Assembly: GCA_033060915.1 (NCBI GenBank)
Contig: CM065388.1
Span: 22,370,001 to 22,434,000 of the forward strand
Reading direction: 5' to 3'
Length of the DNA stretch: 64,000 bases
DNA from: Euryodendron excelsum
Taxonomy: Eukaryota > Streptophyta > Magnoliopsida > Ericales > Pentaphylacaceae
Below, piece by piece: positions 46,136 to 58,100 of this stretch. The number at the start of each line of letters is the position of its first letter. The stretch's first letter is position 1. The notes below the pieces were generated by a model, which searched no databases, had not been told where the DNA came from, and was given only the letters and a program-made list of their open reading frames with translations. The position numbers and the translations under genes were made by a program.

Positions 46136-46364
46136 CCGTCTTGAGGAATAAACTATCTTGAGAGAGGGATTGGAATTAGAATAAGAAAGGACAATGCCCC
46201 TAAGGGCATTTTGGTCATTTTGCCTCTATTTGGGCCTGACAGGCCCGCGAAGCGATGAAAAGATGGAATTTGGACCTAGAGAAATGGTTTCGATAGGAAT
46301 ATGAAAACAAGTCTGGACGGAGTGTAGACTGCCAAGCGGTCAAAAATGGGGTGCTTATATTGCT

Positions 46365-47485
46365 CTTTGCGAGGCACTAGTGGGTTAGGCAAAGAGGATA
46401 TTTTTGTGTATGGTAGAAGAAATGAGGGCCTTTCATCACTTCAAATTAAATTGCTTAGTCCATAAAGCCTTTTATAAAAAATTTAGACAATGTTCTTAGG
46501 GATGATGTGTTTCTATCAGTGAACCCCTAAATGTTCTATCAAATCAGCTATTCTGAGCTTACCCCATTGTGGAGGATGGTTCTTGGTTTGGGGATATCGG
46601 AAAAGAAATTATGTACGGCTCTAGTGGGCTGAGCAAAGGGTAGTGTTTATTTAGGATAAATAGAACAATGGCTTCTCATCATTTTGGGGACTCGGCTGCC
46701 CATCGCCTAGCCAGGATATCACGCAAGTGTCGCCTTTTCAATGAACTCCACACCTCTTTGTTGTGATTATTTTCTTCCTATCTCTTACTCTCTCTATGTC
46801 TCTCAAAGGTTTTAACCCCTCTTTGAATGGGTTACCCATGCTATTCCATCCTTCAAGCCAAGTCATTACAAAATGGGAAAGGGTCCCTATAAGTAATAAT
46901 CGTCCATAAGAGTATAAGACAAAGGGGATAAACTGGAAACTTTTCTTTTCCATTTCAAATCATGAACGTGTGGCATGTGTGTTTATTTAATAAGACATAT
47001 AAGAAATAGACAAATAAAAAGGAAACAGGCAAATTTTATGAAAACCTCCCTTTTCTTATAGGCCTTTTGGTGAGAACCCTTAACCCTTAATAGGGTTTTG
47101 GGACTATGCCAAACTTTTTGGTGCTTCATTCACTGGGTGTATCAACGGACGGCGAGTTCACGACATTTGGCATGCATTTGGAAGTTAAAGGGTTATGTTG
47201 TTGCAATGTACGGGTCTGATAAGACTTTGCAAATAGTGAAGTCCTCTTTTGCTTAAAGTCCTCCTCTGCTTGGATGGTGGTTGTCGCGGCATGGCATGGA
47301 GGTAACGTTTTGTAGATGAATGATCAGTTCTTCTTACTCCTTGATGTAGGTTTGGCCTTTGCTTATCCTTCCGTGAGTTTGAATTGCGTATAATTCTAGA
47401 GGGTTTTTCATGAATTCGGTTGTGCTCTTTGACCTGAAAAAGGAAAAAAAAAATGAAATGTAATTAGCATGTGGAGTTGGAAGTT
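46365..47485. other. Element C internal region right of LTR5
   Basis: Begins with the block homologous to the post-integrase region of B (46405-46465), then passes with no gag-pol to unrecognised sequence. No protein motif is visible. This direct join of post-pol and leader sequence indicates that gag-pol was lost. Confidence 0.55.
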
Positions 47486-47489
47486 CTAT

Positions 47490-48710
47490 GCAATGCGTGT
47501 CCTATGGAGATCCCTTTTTTGAGGGAATCTAGGCATGATGACAAGTCCATTGGGGAGGTGGGGTTTTGCCCCTATTATGCAATACAATACCTCTTCGGTG
47601 TGGGCCGGTTGATGTTTTCTTATTTGGGCAATCTCACCTCTATGGACTGAAAGAGATTTGTGCCTCTCTCGAGATATGATTCTATGCATGCCATGAATCC
47701 TTAGGGTTGAGGAACCCTTAGGAGTTTTGGTAGGTTTGATTAACATGAGATTAGATTGCTCCTTTTTCTCTACGGTTGATTAGATGCATGAGAATGAAAT
47801 GACTTGAGTTTCTTGGAACTCTTGTCTTGGAATGGATGTGGATGCATGAGCAATAAAAGAAGTGAACATGTAAGCAATATGATGATAAGAAGTGAGTGAA
47901 TGAGAAAACCCCTTTTCTTGTCTTGCTTTTGCCTTCGATTCTCTTAGTATTTGGAGATGGGGAGGGAGAGGACAGAAAACACAAAACAAAAGCGAAGTTA
48001 GTGCCTTGATTTGAAAATTTTTATACAATGCATGTCCTAAGGGTGCCCCTACTTGAGAGAGAAACTAAACATGTTGTGTTTGCTCACTTTTGGAGATAGG
48101 GAATTTGCCCCTGTATACAGATACCTTACCGTCAAGTGGGAATCTTCATCAATCATACAATCATTCATCCATTCATTCACAAAAGTAAATAAGTACATTG
48201 AACTTTGGGTTTAAGATACAAGAGAATTGAAATACATTTCAACAAGGGGAGGGGGAACATTTTCTTTTGGGGGTTCCACCTATCTAATTTTACAAAGGAA
48301 AAAACCTAAACTACTCTTGAGTCTCCGGATTTGCCTTCCTTGGATTTGATGTCGGGGAGGTTGCTGAGAGACCTTGTTGATCGATTGCTCTTTGTCTTTA
48401 TGGCAATCCTACCTCTGTGAGCATAGAGGGATTGGGGCCCCTCTTATGGAATGAATTGAGATGCATGCTATGAGTCCCTAGGGTTACGTGGGAACCCTTA
48501 GGGTTTGGGTAGGTTTAATGCAAAGGAGAGCCAACTAGGTGTCACTCTCTTTGGGTTAATCATATGCATGAGAATGCAGTGACTTGAGCTACTTAGAACT
48601 CTTGTCTTGACATGGGATGTTGAATGCATGAATATGGACATGCAAAGAGTATAAGGAGAGAGAATGCAAGAGCAAAGTAAATGTGCATGCATGAGCAGTT
48701 AGACAGCTAT
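47490..48710 (-). repeat. Tandem duplication of about 530 bp in the C leader
   Basis: Two diverged copies, about 47490-48015 and 48020-48710. Both carry ATGCAATG/ACAATGCATGTCCTA, a TTGCCCCT step, CCTTAGGGTT...GGGAACCCTTAGG and ATGCATGAGAATG...GTGACTTGAG. A third homologue is in the B leader at 54160-54800. The second copy contains extra sequence. No ORF is conserved between copies. Confidence 0.75.
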
Positions 48711-49415
48711 TATAATAGTACGAAAACAGACATTATAACAATAGGAATAAACAGGTATAAATGAAAGTAAGAGCCGTCGCCCTTTCCCCCATGGTTTTGA
48801 AAAACAGTGCGCGTGTCTTAAATCCGGCAGAGGTTCGGCTATGCATGGTGTCTATATGAGTATGAGGTTGAGGGTTGACTAATGCGTCCTAAAAAGGCTC
48901 GGTCCCCGGATCTTCAAACCTAGGCCCACTCCCCGAGGTGGTGCCATGTTCGGTTGATGATCCGAGCAGGGGAACCATTAAGAGGCTGTAGGCGAAGAAA
49001 CTGACACAGCATCTTGCCCACAACCAATATTCCGTTCGCCCTTTCTAATTAGAAAGGACATATTAGGGTAATAATGTAAGTATACAGAATGCAAGTGCAC
49101 ATGCAGTGTGTGTGTGTGTGATTTTTGAAAGCGGAGGAAAGAGCCCAATAACTCCCATTCATCCTATTCATCACATTCATGCATAGTAGTTAATAAAACT
49201 TCAGTAAAAAGCGCACCTACAAAAACAAAAGATGCAAGGGTTAGTATGTAGATGAAAAACATAATACAAGATAAATATGCATGCATTTTTTTTGAAAACA
49301 ATTTTGAAAATTTAGTTTTGAAAATTTAAAGTGAATAGGATTGAACAAGTTAATTGAAGACTTTACATGGGTGAAGGGTAAAGAGACATGAGTATGGCCT
49401 AACCCTCTAAGGTTT
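48711..49415 (-). other. Element C leader next to the primer site
   Basis: Non-coding leader. Matches the B leader (54810-55160) through the phrases GGTTCGGCTATGCATG and CTTGCCCACAACCAATAT. Has a (TG)7-type microsatellite at about 49109-49122. Confidence 0.65.
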
Positions 49416-49431
49416 CCCAGCGGAGTCGCCA
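49416..49431 (-). other. Primer-binding site of element C, tRNA-Arg type
   Basis: Minus strand TGGCGACTCCGCTGGG starts two bases after the LTR terminus ...GCGACA. It is complementary to a tRNA 3' end CCCAGCGGAGUCG plus CCA, which fits plant tRNA-Arg(ACG) as I recall it. tRNA-Arg priming is typical of Ogre elements. It fixes 49434-54067 as a 5' LTR. Confidence 0.85.
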
Positions 49432-49433
49432 GC

Positions 49434-52400
49434 TGTCGCGCCCAGATTTTTCGCACTCGAGGAATACTCATACAAGCGGGAAAAATATTGTACTCTCTCG
49501 TTAGAACTCACCCTCCTAAAAGAATGAGTGCGACTAGGTTTGAATTGAAAATTAATTTAAATAAAGGGCTTTTAGAAAAGATTTGGAGTCACCACCTAAC
49601 TTGCTTAAGGTGAGTTAGGTCACCTAAAAACAAAGCATAATCCGAAAACTATACTTAGGGTTTTTGGAAAAAGGTTTTTGAAAATACCACCTCAAGAGAG
49701 GGTTTTTAAGAAAACAGGTTGTTTAGCAACCTTTGAAAAACATTTAAGCCCTTTTTGAAAATAACTCCGTTTTTTGGTCTTATGAAAACAATATCTAGGT
49801 TCGGAGGTTGGTTATGTGTAGGGAAGATGCACTAAGTCATCAACCTACCCCGCCCTTTCGGTATCTATATGTCAATCTACCCTAGATTCACCTATGAGAG
49901 TCTTCAACTAACTAATGTTCAATCCTATCCACTTTATAAAATAATGTTTTAAAAAGACATGATGCATGATATGCAAGTGCAAGAGAAAAATTTGATTTGA
50001 AAATAGACTTGGAAATAGATTTGAAAAGAAAGAGATAAAAGTTTGAAGTTGGAAAGAAGGTTTTGGAAATTGAAAATAGAGATTTGGAGATAGAAATTTA
50101 GAATTGGAAGTTTGAAAATAGATTGGAGATTCAAAAAGATTTTGTGGAAATAGAAACTTGAAAAATGTTGTAGAATTTGAAATTTGAAAAATGTGGAGAC
50201 CGCACCCATGAGGGTTGCTTATGTATCATTTTAGAGGAATTAGGTCAATCGTAGTTCGGACAAGAGTCCGATTAAAAATAGAAGAGTTGATTTAGAAAAG
50301 AGTTGGAATTGGAATTGGAATTGGAAGAATAGGAAATTTGGACTTTAATTGGAAGATTTTAAAAGATTGGTTCTGAAAGACTTGGTTTTAGAAAACCTAG
50401 ACTTAGAAACTTAGAAAAGAAAGACTGAACTTGACTTGAAAAGTTTTTTTTGAAAAGAATTGACTCGAATATATGACTTGGAAGATTAGGAAACTTGGAT
50501 TTAGGAAGGGTTCGAATTTGGAAAGTTCCATTTTAGGAAAGTTTCATTTTAGGAAAGTGTCATTTTAGGAAGGTTTCATTTTAGGAAGGTTTCAATTTAG
50601 GAAAGATTTGGAATTAGAAAAGGTTTTGAATCAGGAAAAATGTGGAAGTTGAGTTTTAAAGAAAGATTTTTATGTTTAAGTTTTGAAAACTTAAGATTTA
50701 GGAAAGGAGAAGATTAGGAAGGAGTTGAATTAGGAAAGATTTGGATTTTATTTCTAAGAAGAAGTGTTTGATTTTGTTTCCAAAAACAGAGGATTGTATC
50801 TAATTTTCTAAATGGGAAGATTGGATTTGGTTTCCTAAAGGGAAGGTAGAATTTAACAAGGATTTGGAAAAGGAAGTTTCTAGAAACCCTAGATTTGGAA
50901 GTGTATAGTTTTGACGTAGAAAGTAGGTTTTTTGAAAACTTATGATTTCGATATAGAAAGGGAGGTTTTGGAAACCTAGGTTTTAAGGCAAGTTTGAAAA
51001 CCATGTTTTTGGGAAAGAAAATTAGGGTTTCCTAATTGTGATTCTAGAGCTTGACTCGGGCACCAAGAAAAGGGATTTTTGAAAAGTGTACTTTTGAAAA
51101 CGAAGATTTTTGGAAGGAAATCCTAGAGAAGAGTTTCTAGAAAGAAGATTTTGGAGAGAGTTTTTGGGAAGAAATCTTAGTGAGGAGTTTTTAGAAAGTG
51201 AATTTGAAAAGAGTTTTAAGAAGGAAGTTTTTGGAAAGTAAAACTTTTGAGAGAGTTTTGGAAACAAGATTCTGGAAGAAGCTTTTAGGAAAGAATTTTA
51301 GGAAAGCAAATTTTGAGGAGAGCGTTTTGGAAAGGAGTTTGAAAAGGGAGTTTTTGAAAAATAGATTTTTGGAGGGAGTTTTTGAAAACAACTTTGGAAA
51401 GGAGAATTTTTGGGGAGTTTATGGAAAGCATGTTGAAAAATAGATTTTTAGGAGGAGATTTTCAAAAGGAGATTTTGGAATGTATATAAAATATCTTACT
51501 TTTCTAAAACGATTCTAACCATAAGAGGGCTAGAACTACTTTAGAATAGTGGCTTTGAAAATAACAAGATTTGAAAATATGGACCATGAAAGTCAGTTTA
51601 AATGTAACAATTTCCTAAAGCAACCCTAGTCAGGAAAAGGTTAAAATCACCCTAGAATTGTGATTTTGAAAACAAATTTTGGAATAGAAGATTTTGATGC
51701 AATTTTAAAAACAATGTTAATGCAAGTTTTGAAAACGAGTTTGAAAATGATTTTGGAGAGATGCAAGATCATGATATACACAATGCAAATTTGGGGTCGT
51801 GAACATACAAGGTTAAGGCTTCACCACATAATCAAGGGGGCCAAACCCACGCGGTCTCCGGTTAGACTAAAAGAAAGCCCTCGACACGGTAACTTTCTAA
51901 TAGCCTAATTCTACACATGGATCGGGAGTCCCCTTGTTTTAAGCATGCAAAGAAAAGGGGGGGGGGGGGGGGAAGAGATGGGGGATTAAAATAGAGAAAA
52001 CCCAAATGGGTTAGGAGAGAGAAGAGAGAGGGGGGAAGTGCGGAAATTTAAATAAGAAGCCTACCTTGTGTCTTCTTTATTTTGCTTGGCTTTACGCGCC
52101 TTGCTTTTTTTCGGTCTTCGCTTCACTTCAGTCTTCAAGAGCTTATCTTCGGTCTTCAAATCTTCATAGTTGCAGCAATCCAAGTCTTCAATGGTGGGTT
52201 GGAGGCTAGTGTATAAGTGTATAGGGGTGTGTATGAGTGTATAGGAGGCTAGGGTTTGAAAAACCTAAGGAAGCTAGGGTTTTGAGAGTATACGAGCTCT
52301 GTATATCGAATATTAGGGTTTTTAGATTGAGTTTGCAGACCTCTTTCACACTGGAAAAGGCTCTGTATTTATAGAGATAGGATAGACCTGGCGCTTGTTG

Positions 52401-54067
52401 TAGTGGCGTCAGGCCAAAATTCCTCTTGGCGCCACTCTTAGTGGTGCTAGGCTAATTTTTGGCTTGGCGCCACTGCTAGTGGTGCCAGCCAGTTAGGAAA
52501 GTTTTATGGTCGGCAAGCAACGTATCTTTGGAAGATTTGGGCGCTTGTACTGGTGACTACCATGCAATTTTTAGCTTGGCTTCACTAGGAGTGACTCCGG
52601 AAAGTCCGAGGATGAATTGAAGAGGTCGGGAATGACCCTGAGTGCCGAAAAAGGGCATGAACACTTAGAATAGTGCCTCGGAGGTATTTGAATTTGAAAA
52701 ATAAGGACAGGATGTGTTGGAAAGATTGACCGGGCCATTAGGGGCAAAACGGTCAACTGGGACGGAAAGCCACTGAGATGGACTCGGAATGTCCCAAAAG
52801 AAGACTCGAGATTTGAAAACATTATTTAGAATGTTCCCAAAGGTTGCCGGTTTGATACCCAGAGCCGGTGTGGTTGGAAAAGGCGACCGACCCATCAAGG
52901 GCAAAACGGTCATTTTGCACTGGGTTTGCCGGAATGACTCGGAATAATTCGGAAAGATATAGAGAGGTTGAGAATACTATAGGAAGCATTCTTAGGAGGT
53001 TACCGGTTTGATACCCAAGGCCTGTGTGGTTCCCGGGGCACTCGGATGCCTAGGGGCAAAATGGTCATCTTGACCGAAAAGGCTCGGAATTGACCCGAAA
53101 TTGACTGGAGGGCACCTGATCATGCCGGATCATCTCTGGGACGATCTTAGGAGGGTGGAATTACCGTTCTGAGGGCTTAGGTGTGCTCTCGAGAAATGTG
53201 CCGAAAAATGGCCCTAGGGGCAGTTTGGTCATTTTTCACCGAAGTAAGCTAGTAGGCACTGGTGTTGACCTAGGTTTTGAGTGTTTTCGCCACTCTGACG
53301 GCGGTCGTGTGATACAGGGGTTTGTTGGCAATTCCCTATATCGACCTGTTTGCGAGTATTTTCGCTACTCTGACTATCGTGATGTTTGCGAGTATTTTCG
53401 CTACTCTAACGGTTCGCGATCATTCCCGAGACTGCCTGATCTCGAGAAGCTGTTAAAGGGACTTAGTGCCTAAGAATCAACTTTCTCGGAAGGCGTGCCT
53501 AAACGGACATTTCTACATTGGCGGGCTAGTAAGCGCCAAAGGTGGACCGTTCTACCATCTAGGGGACTTAGGGTCTCGTCCCGGTCGACAGGTTTAAGAG
53601 GACTTACCGTTCTGAAGAGATTTTCTTAAAAAAATGTGCCAGACTGTTTCAAGGAATTAATTGTCTAGAGAGTGGGATTGGAATTGGAATTGGAAAGGGG
53701 ATTTACCGTCTTCGGAAAGACGCGCCTGATTTGGAATCAGAAAGGGGACTTATCGTCTTCGGAACGACGTGCCTGTTGGAATTGGAAAGGGGACTTATCG
53801 TCTTTGGAAAGATGTGCCTGATTTGAAATTGGAAAGGGGACTTACCGTCTTCGGAAAGACGTGCCTGGTTTGGAATGAGACCGAACAATGCCCCCAAGTG
53901 TATTTTAGTTTTTTTGCCTCTATTTGGGCCCGGTAGGGCCCGCGAAGCGATGAATTGGTGGGATTAGACTTAGAAAGTTGATTTTGATTTGAATACGTCT
54001 ATATTGACTTGAGTACAAGTCTGGACGGACCGTAGACTGCCGAGCGGTAAAAAATGGGGTGCTTACA
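49434..54067 (-). repeat. 5' LTR of element C
   Basis: Left end TGTCGCGCCCAG, right end GGTGCTTACA, length 4634 bp. Flanks differ (CCAGC is primer-site sequence, ACGTT is host), as expected for a 5' LTR and not a solo LTR. Contains the GGAAAG array (50280-51480), a 16-G run (51957-51972), promoter (52365-52490), one 157-type block (about 52850-53060) and 45-55 bp hairpin units (53690-53880). Confidence 0.9.
52365..52490 (-). promoter_or_regulatory. Promoter of C 5' LTR
   Basis: Minus-strand TATAAATA at 52366-52373. Degenerate GGCGCC palindromes at about 52390-52487, for example TTGGCGCCACT with AGTGGTGCCA. Confidence 0.65.
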
Positions 54068-54072
54068 ACGTT

Positions 54073-55160
54073 GAGATAATATTCATTTTTCTTGCCTATA
54101 AAGATGAAATGAAAATGAGGACACTAGTCACAAGTTAGAGTCTGATTAAAAAAAAAAAAAACCTTATGCGATGCATGTCCTAGGGGAGTTCCATCTTGAT
54201 AGGGAAACTAAACATGATGAATTTGGCCCACTTCTCGAAGATAAGGGGTTTGCCCCTGTATGCAGATACCTTGCCGTCGAGTGGGAACATTGTTCATTCA
54301 TTCATTCAATTGCGAAAATTAAAAGAATACATGGAACTTTGAATTTAGAATATAAGAAGAAACAACGTACACTTTAATAGGGGGGAGGGGAAACATTTTC
54401 CTTTAGACTTTCACCTATCTAATTTTACATATGAAATCCTAAACTACTCTTGAGTCTTCGGATATGCCTTCTTTGGATTTGATGTCGAGGAGGTTGTTGG
54501 GAGACCTTGTTGATTGATTACCCCTTGTCTTCTTAGCAATCCTATCTTCGTAAGCATAGATGGATTAGGGCCCATCTTATGGAATGACTTGAAATGTATG
54601 CAATGAATCCTTAGGGTTACATGGGAACCCTTAGGGTTTGGGTAGGTTTAATGCAAGGCAGAGTAACTTTGGTGTCACTCTCGATAGATTGATCATATGC
54701 ATGAGAATACAGTGACTTGAGTTACTTCGGAACTCTTGTCTTGAGATGAAATATTATATGTGTGAACATGGATGCAAAGAGTATAAGGAGAGAGAATGCA
54801 ATTGAAGTAAATATGCATGCATGAGCAGTTAGACAAGCATTATAATAGTAAGAATACAGTCATTATAGGAATAAACCAATATAGAGGAGAGTAAAAGCAA
54901 TCGCCCTTTCCTCTATGGTTTTGAAAAAGGTGTGTGTGTCTTAAATCCAATAGAGGTTCGGCTATGCATGATGTCTATATAAGCATGAAGTTGAGGGTTT
55001 ACTAATGCGTCCTAAGAAGGCGCAGTTCCTAGATCTTCAAACCTAGGCCCATTCCCTGACGTGGTGCCATGATCGGTTGGTGATTCGAGCAAGAGAACCA
55101 TCAAGAGGCCGTAGGTGAAGAAATTGACACAGTATCTTGCCCACAACCAATATACCGTTT
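54073..55160 (-). other. Leader (5' untranslated region) of element B
   Basis: Homologous to the C leader (47990-49040). It ends at CAACCAATATACCG, where C continues to its primer site but B jumps into U5 of its 5' LTR. The primer site, about 400 bp of leader and the last 380 bp of LTR are therefore deleted. An A13 run is at about 54151-54163. No gag start is visible, since element C interrupts it at 54072. Confidence 0.65.
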
Positions 55161-58100
55161 CGTCTTTGAAAACAGTGATTTTAGGCTCGGAGGTTGGTTA
55201 CGTGTAGGGAAGACGCATTAAACCATCATCCTACCCCGCCCTTATGGTACCTATATGTCTTTTCACCCTAGGTTTAGTCATTTAGAATATTTGATTAATA
55301 AATGTCCAAAAACTATCTACTTTAGAAAAGAATTTTGAAAAAAAAGTTTGACATGATGCATGATATGCAAGTGCAAGAATTTGATTTGATTTTGAAAATC
55401 GATTTGAGAAAACTTGATATGATTTTGGAAATATATTTGAAAAGATAGATTTTGGGGTTTGAAAGAAAGTTTTAGAAATTGGAATTGGAGATTTGAAAAT
55501 AGATTTTGGAATTAGAAACTTGAAATAGATTAAGGAATTGAAAACTTGAAAAAGGTTATGACCGCACCCATTAGGGTTGCCTACGTATCTCTTTTTGAGA
55601 ATCAGGTCAGTTGTAGTTCGGATAAAAGTCCGTTTGAAAATAGAAGATTTTGATTGGAAAAAGAGTTTGATTTGAAACTTAGAATGGAAGATTGGAATCG
55701 AGATTGTACTTAGACCTAGAATTGAACTTGAAAGAGTATTTGACCCTTGAAAGAGAACTTGGACTAGATTTGGAAAGAGAGAGAGATTTGAAAACATTTT
55801 GAAATTTGAAATTAGAAAACCATCTGGGTTTAGAAAAGAGTTTTAGAACAGAATGGAAGTTTCCTAACTTTTGGTTTAGGATTGAACTAAGATTTAGGCC
55901 TCATTGGGTTTAGGTTACCTAAGATTAGAACATGTAGTTAAATTGGAAATGATTTGATTTAAGAAGTTTGATTTAGGAAAGGTTCGAATTAGGAAAGATT
56001 CGAATTAGGAAAGTTAGATTTAAGGAAGACTAGAAAAGAGATTTGACTTGATTTGAAAACATTTGACTTGGAATGAATTTAGAAAAGCTAACGTTTAGGA
56101 AAAAATTAGACTTTAGAAAGCTTAGGAAAGTTCGTTTTAGGGAAGTGCCAAATTAGTAAAATTTCATTTTAGGAAAGTTTCACTTAAGAAAGTTTTGAAT
56201 TAGAAAAGTTTCGATTTTAGAAAGTTTCAACTTAGGAACGTTTTGAATTTAGAAAACTTTGAAATTGAGAAAGTTTTGGTTTTGGAAAGATTTCAATCTA
56301 AGAAAGATTTGGAATTTGGAAAGTTTGATTTAAGAAAGATTTGGAAAGTTTAGAAATAAGGAAAGGTTTAAATTTGGAAAGATTGGAAAGTTTGAAATTT
56401 GAAAAGGTTTGACATTAGGAAAGTTTAGGATTTAAGAAAGGACTGAATTAAGAAATATTTGATTTCTATTTCCAAAAAGAGATGATTTGATTTTGTTTCC
56501 AAAAATAGAGAATTGGATTTGGTTTCCTAAGTTAGAAAACTAGATTTGACATGGAATTGGAAAGGATGATATTTGAAAAGCTTGGATTTAGAAAATATGA
56601 TTTGACATAAAAAAGAGGTTGAGAAAATCTAAGAGTTTGATGTAAAAAAATAGAATTTTGGAAAGTTATGATTGGATGTGGAAAAGGAAAGTAGAAATTA
56701 GGGTTTCCTAACCATTGTCTCTAAGGCTTGACTTGGGCTTCAAGAAATGAAAATTTTTGGAAAGTTAATCTTTTGAAAGGAGTTTCTATGAAGGAAACTT
56801 GAAGAGTGTTTTTAGAAAGTAAAATTTTGAAGAGAGTTTTTGGAAAGGAGTTTGAAAAGAATTTTTTTTTTTTCGGAAAGAGGTCTTTTTTAGAAAGATT
56901 TTTAAGGAAAGTATGTTTGAAAAGAGATTTTAGAAAGTAGATTGGAAAAAAAGATTTTTGGAAAGTAAGTTTAAAAAGAGATTTTTGGAGAGGATTTAAA
57001 AAGAAGTTTTGGAAAGAAGATTATTAAAAAGTGATTTGGAAGAGAATGGAATATGGACTTTTACAAGTCTCTAAAAAAATCTCACTTTCGTAAAACGACT
57101 TCAACCATAGAAAGATGATGACCATTCGAGGATTGTGGTTTTGAAAACAATAAGGATTTGAAAATATGGATCATGATAGTCATTTTAAACATAACACTTT
57201 CCTAAAGAAACTCTAACCATGAAAGGGTTAGAATCACCTTAGGATTACGATTTTGACAAAAATAATTTTAGGGTTTACACCTAAAACTTATGTAACACTT
57301 TTTTAAAACCACCCTAACCATGAAGTGGCTAGAATCATCTTAAGATTGTGATTTTTGAAAACAAGTTTCGAAGAAGAAGATTTTAATGCAAGTTTTGGAA
57401 GAAATTTTAATGGAAGTTTTTGAAAACAAGTTTAAAAAATGATTTTGAAAAGATGTACGAGTATGATATGTACAATGCAAGTAGGGTCGTGAACATATAA
57501 GGTTTAGGCTTCACCACATAATCAAGGGGGCGGAATCCACATGGTCTAAGGTCAAATTAGAGGAAAGCCCCCGACACTATGACTTTCGTCCATTCTTCCT
57601 ACGCATGAACCGGGGATTCTCTTGTTTCAAGAATGCAAGAAAAGGGGGAAAGAAGATGGGGGATTAAAATAGAAGAAAACCCCAGTGGGTTAGGAGAGAG
57701 AAGAGAGAGGGGAAAATTGCATGAACGTAAATAGAAAACTAACCTTGTGTCTTCTTTGATTTGCTTGCTTTACTTCGTGTTGATCTTCTAGAGCTTCGAG
57801 ATGGGAGCACCTTGAGTCTTCAATGGCCGACTTGGAGCTTCGTATAGGTGCGTATGGAGTGTATGTATGCTAGGGTTAAATTGTATGGGAGCTAGGGTTT
57901 GAAGAAGCCTAAGAGGGCTAGGGTTTAAAGAAGCCTGGGAGAGCTAGCGTTTGGAGAGAGTTCGAGGGCTGCATATCAAGAGAGAAAGTTTTTGGAGTAA
58001 GATTGCCGACCTTTTTTTTTTATGTAGGGAGCAGGCTCTGTATTTATAGATAAAAAATTGACCTGGCGCCTATTGTAGTGGCGCCAGGCTTAAAATCTCA

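Larger units (their letters stand above)
40732..46359 (-). mobile_element. LTR5: solo giant LTR in element C
   Basis: Left end TGTCGCGCCCAG. Right end GGTGCTTATA, with the terminal dinucleotide mutated. TTGCT duplications at 40727-40731 and 46360-46364. Length 5628 bp. Contains the GGAAAG array (41560-43220), foldback (43238-43292), promoter (44127-44216), 157-bp units (44607-45225), 29-bp units (45355-45780, 45935-46135) and two 81-bp units (45780-45940). Confidence 0.92.
22882..54067 (-). mobile_element. Element C: non-autonomous giant-LTR retrotransposon nested in B leader
   Basis: 5' LTR 49434-54067 followed by a tRNA-Arg primer site, and 3' LTR 22882-26131 preceded by a polypurine tract. 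Both LTRs are of one subfamily (their outer 125 bp are nearly identical by eye). The internal parts are 46365-49433, 39035-40731 and 26132-27389, about 6 kb in total once LTR4 and LTR5 are removed. No gag, protease, RT, RNase H or integrase motif was found, so it would have depended on a relative. Right flank ACGTT (54068-54072) is the expected duplication; the left copy is lost in the 22881 deletion. Confidence 0.7.

Noticed and set aside
49411..49433. tRNA gene because of the match to a tRNA-Arg 3' end
   Set aside because: Only the 3'-end complement is present, directly at an LTR boundary; there is no cloverleaf sequence around it.
51957..51972. 16-G run (and 16-C run at 6373-6388) as a regulatory quadruplex
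   Set aside because: Uninterrupted homopolymers may be slippage or assembly artefacts; the G run replaces a shorter, ordinary G tract at the same place in other LTRs.
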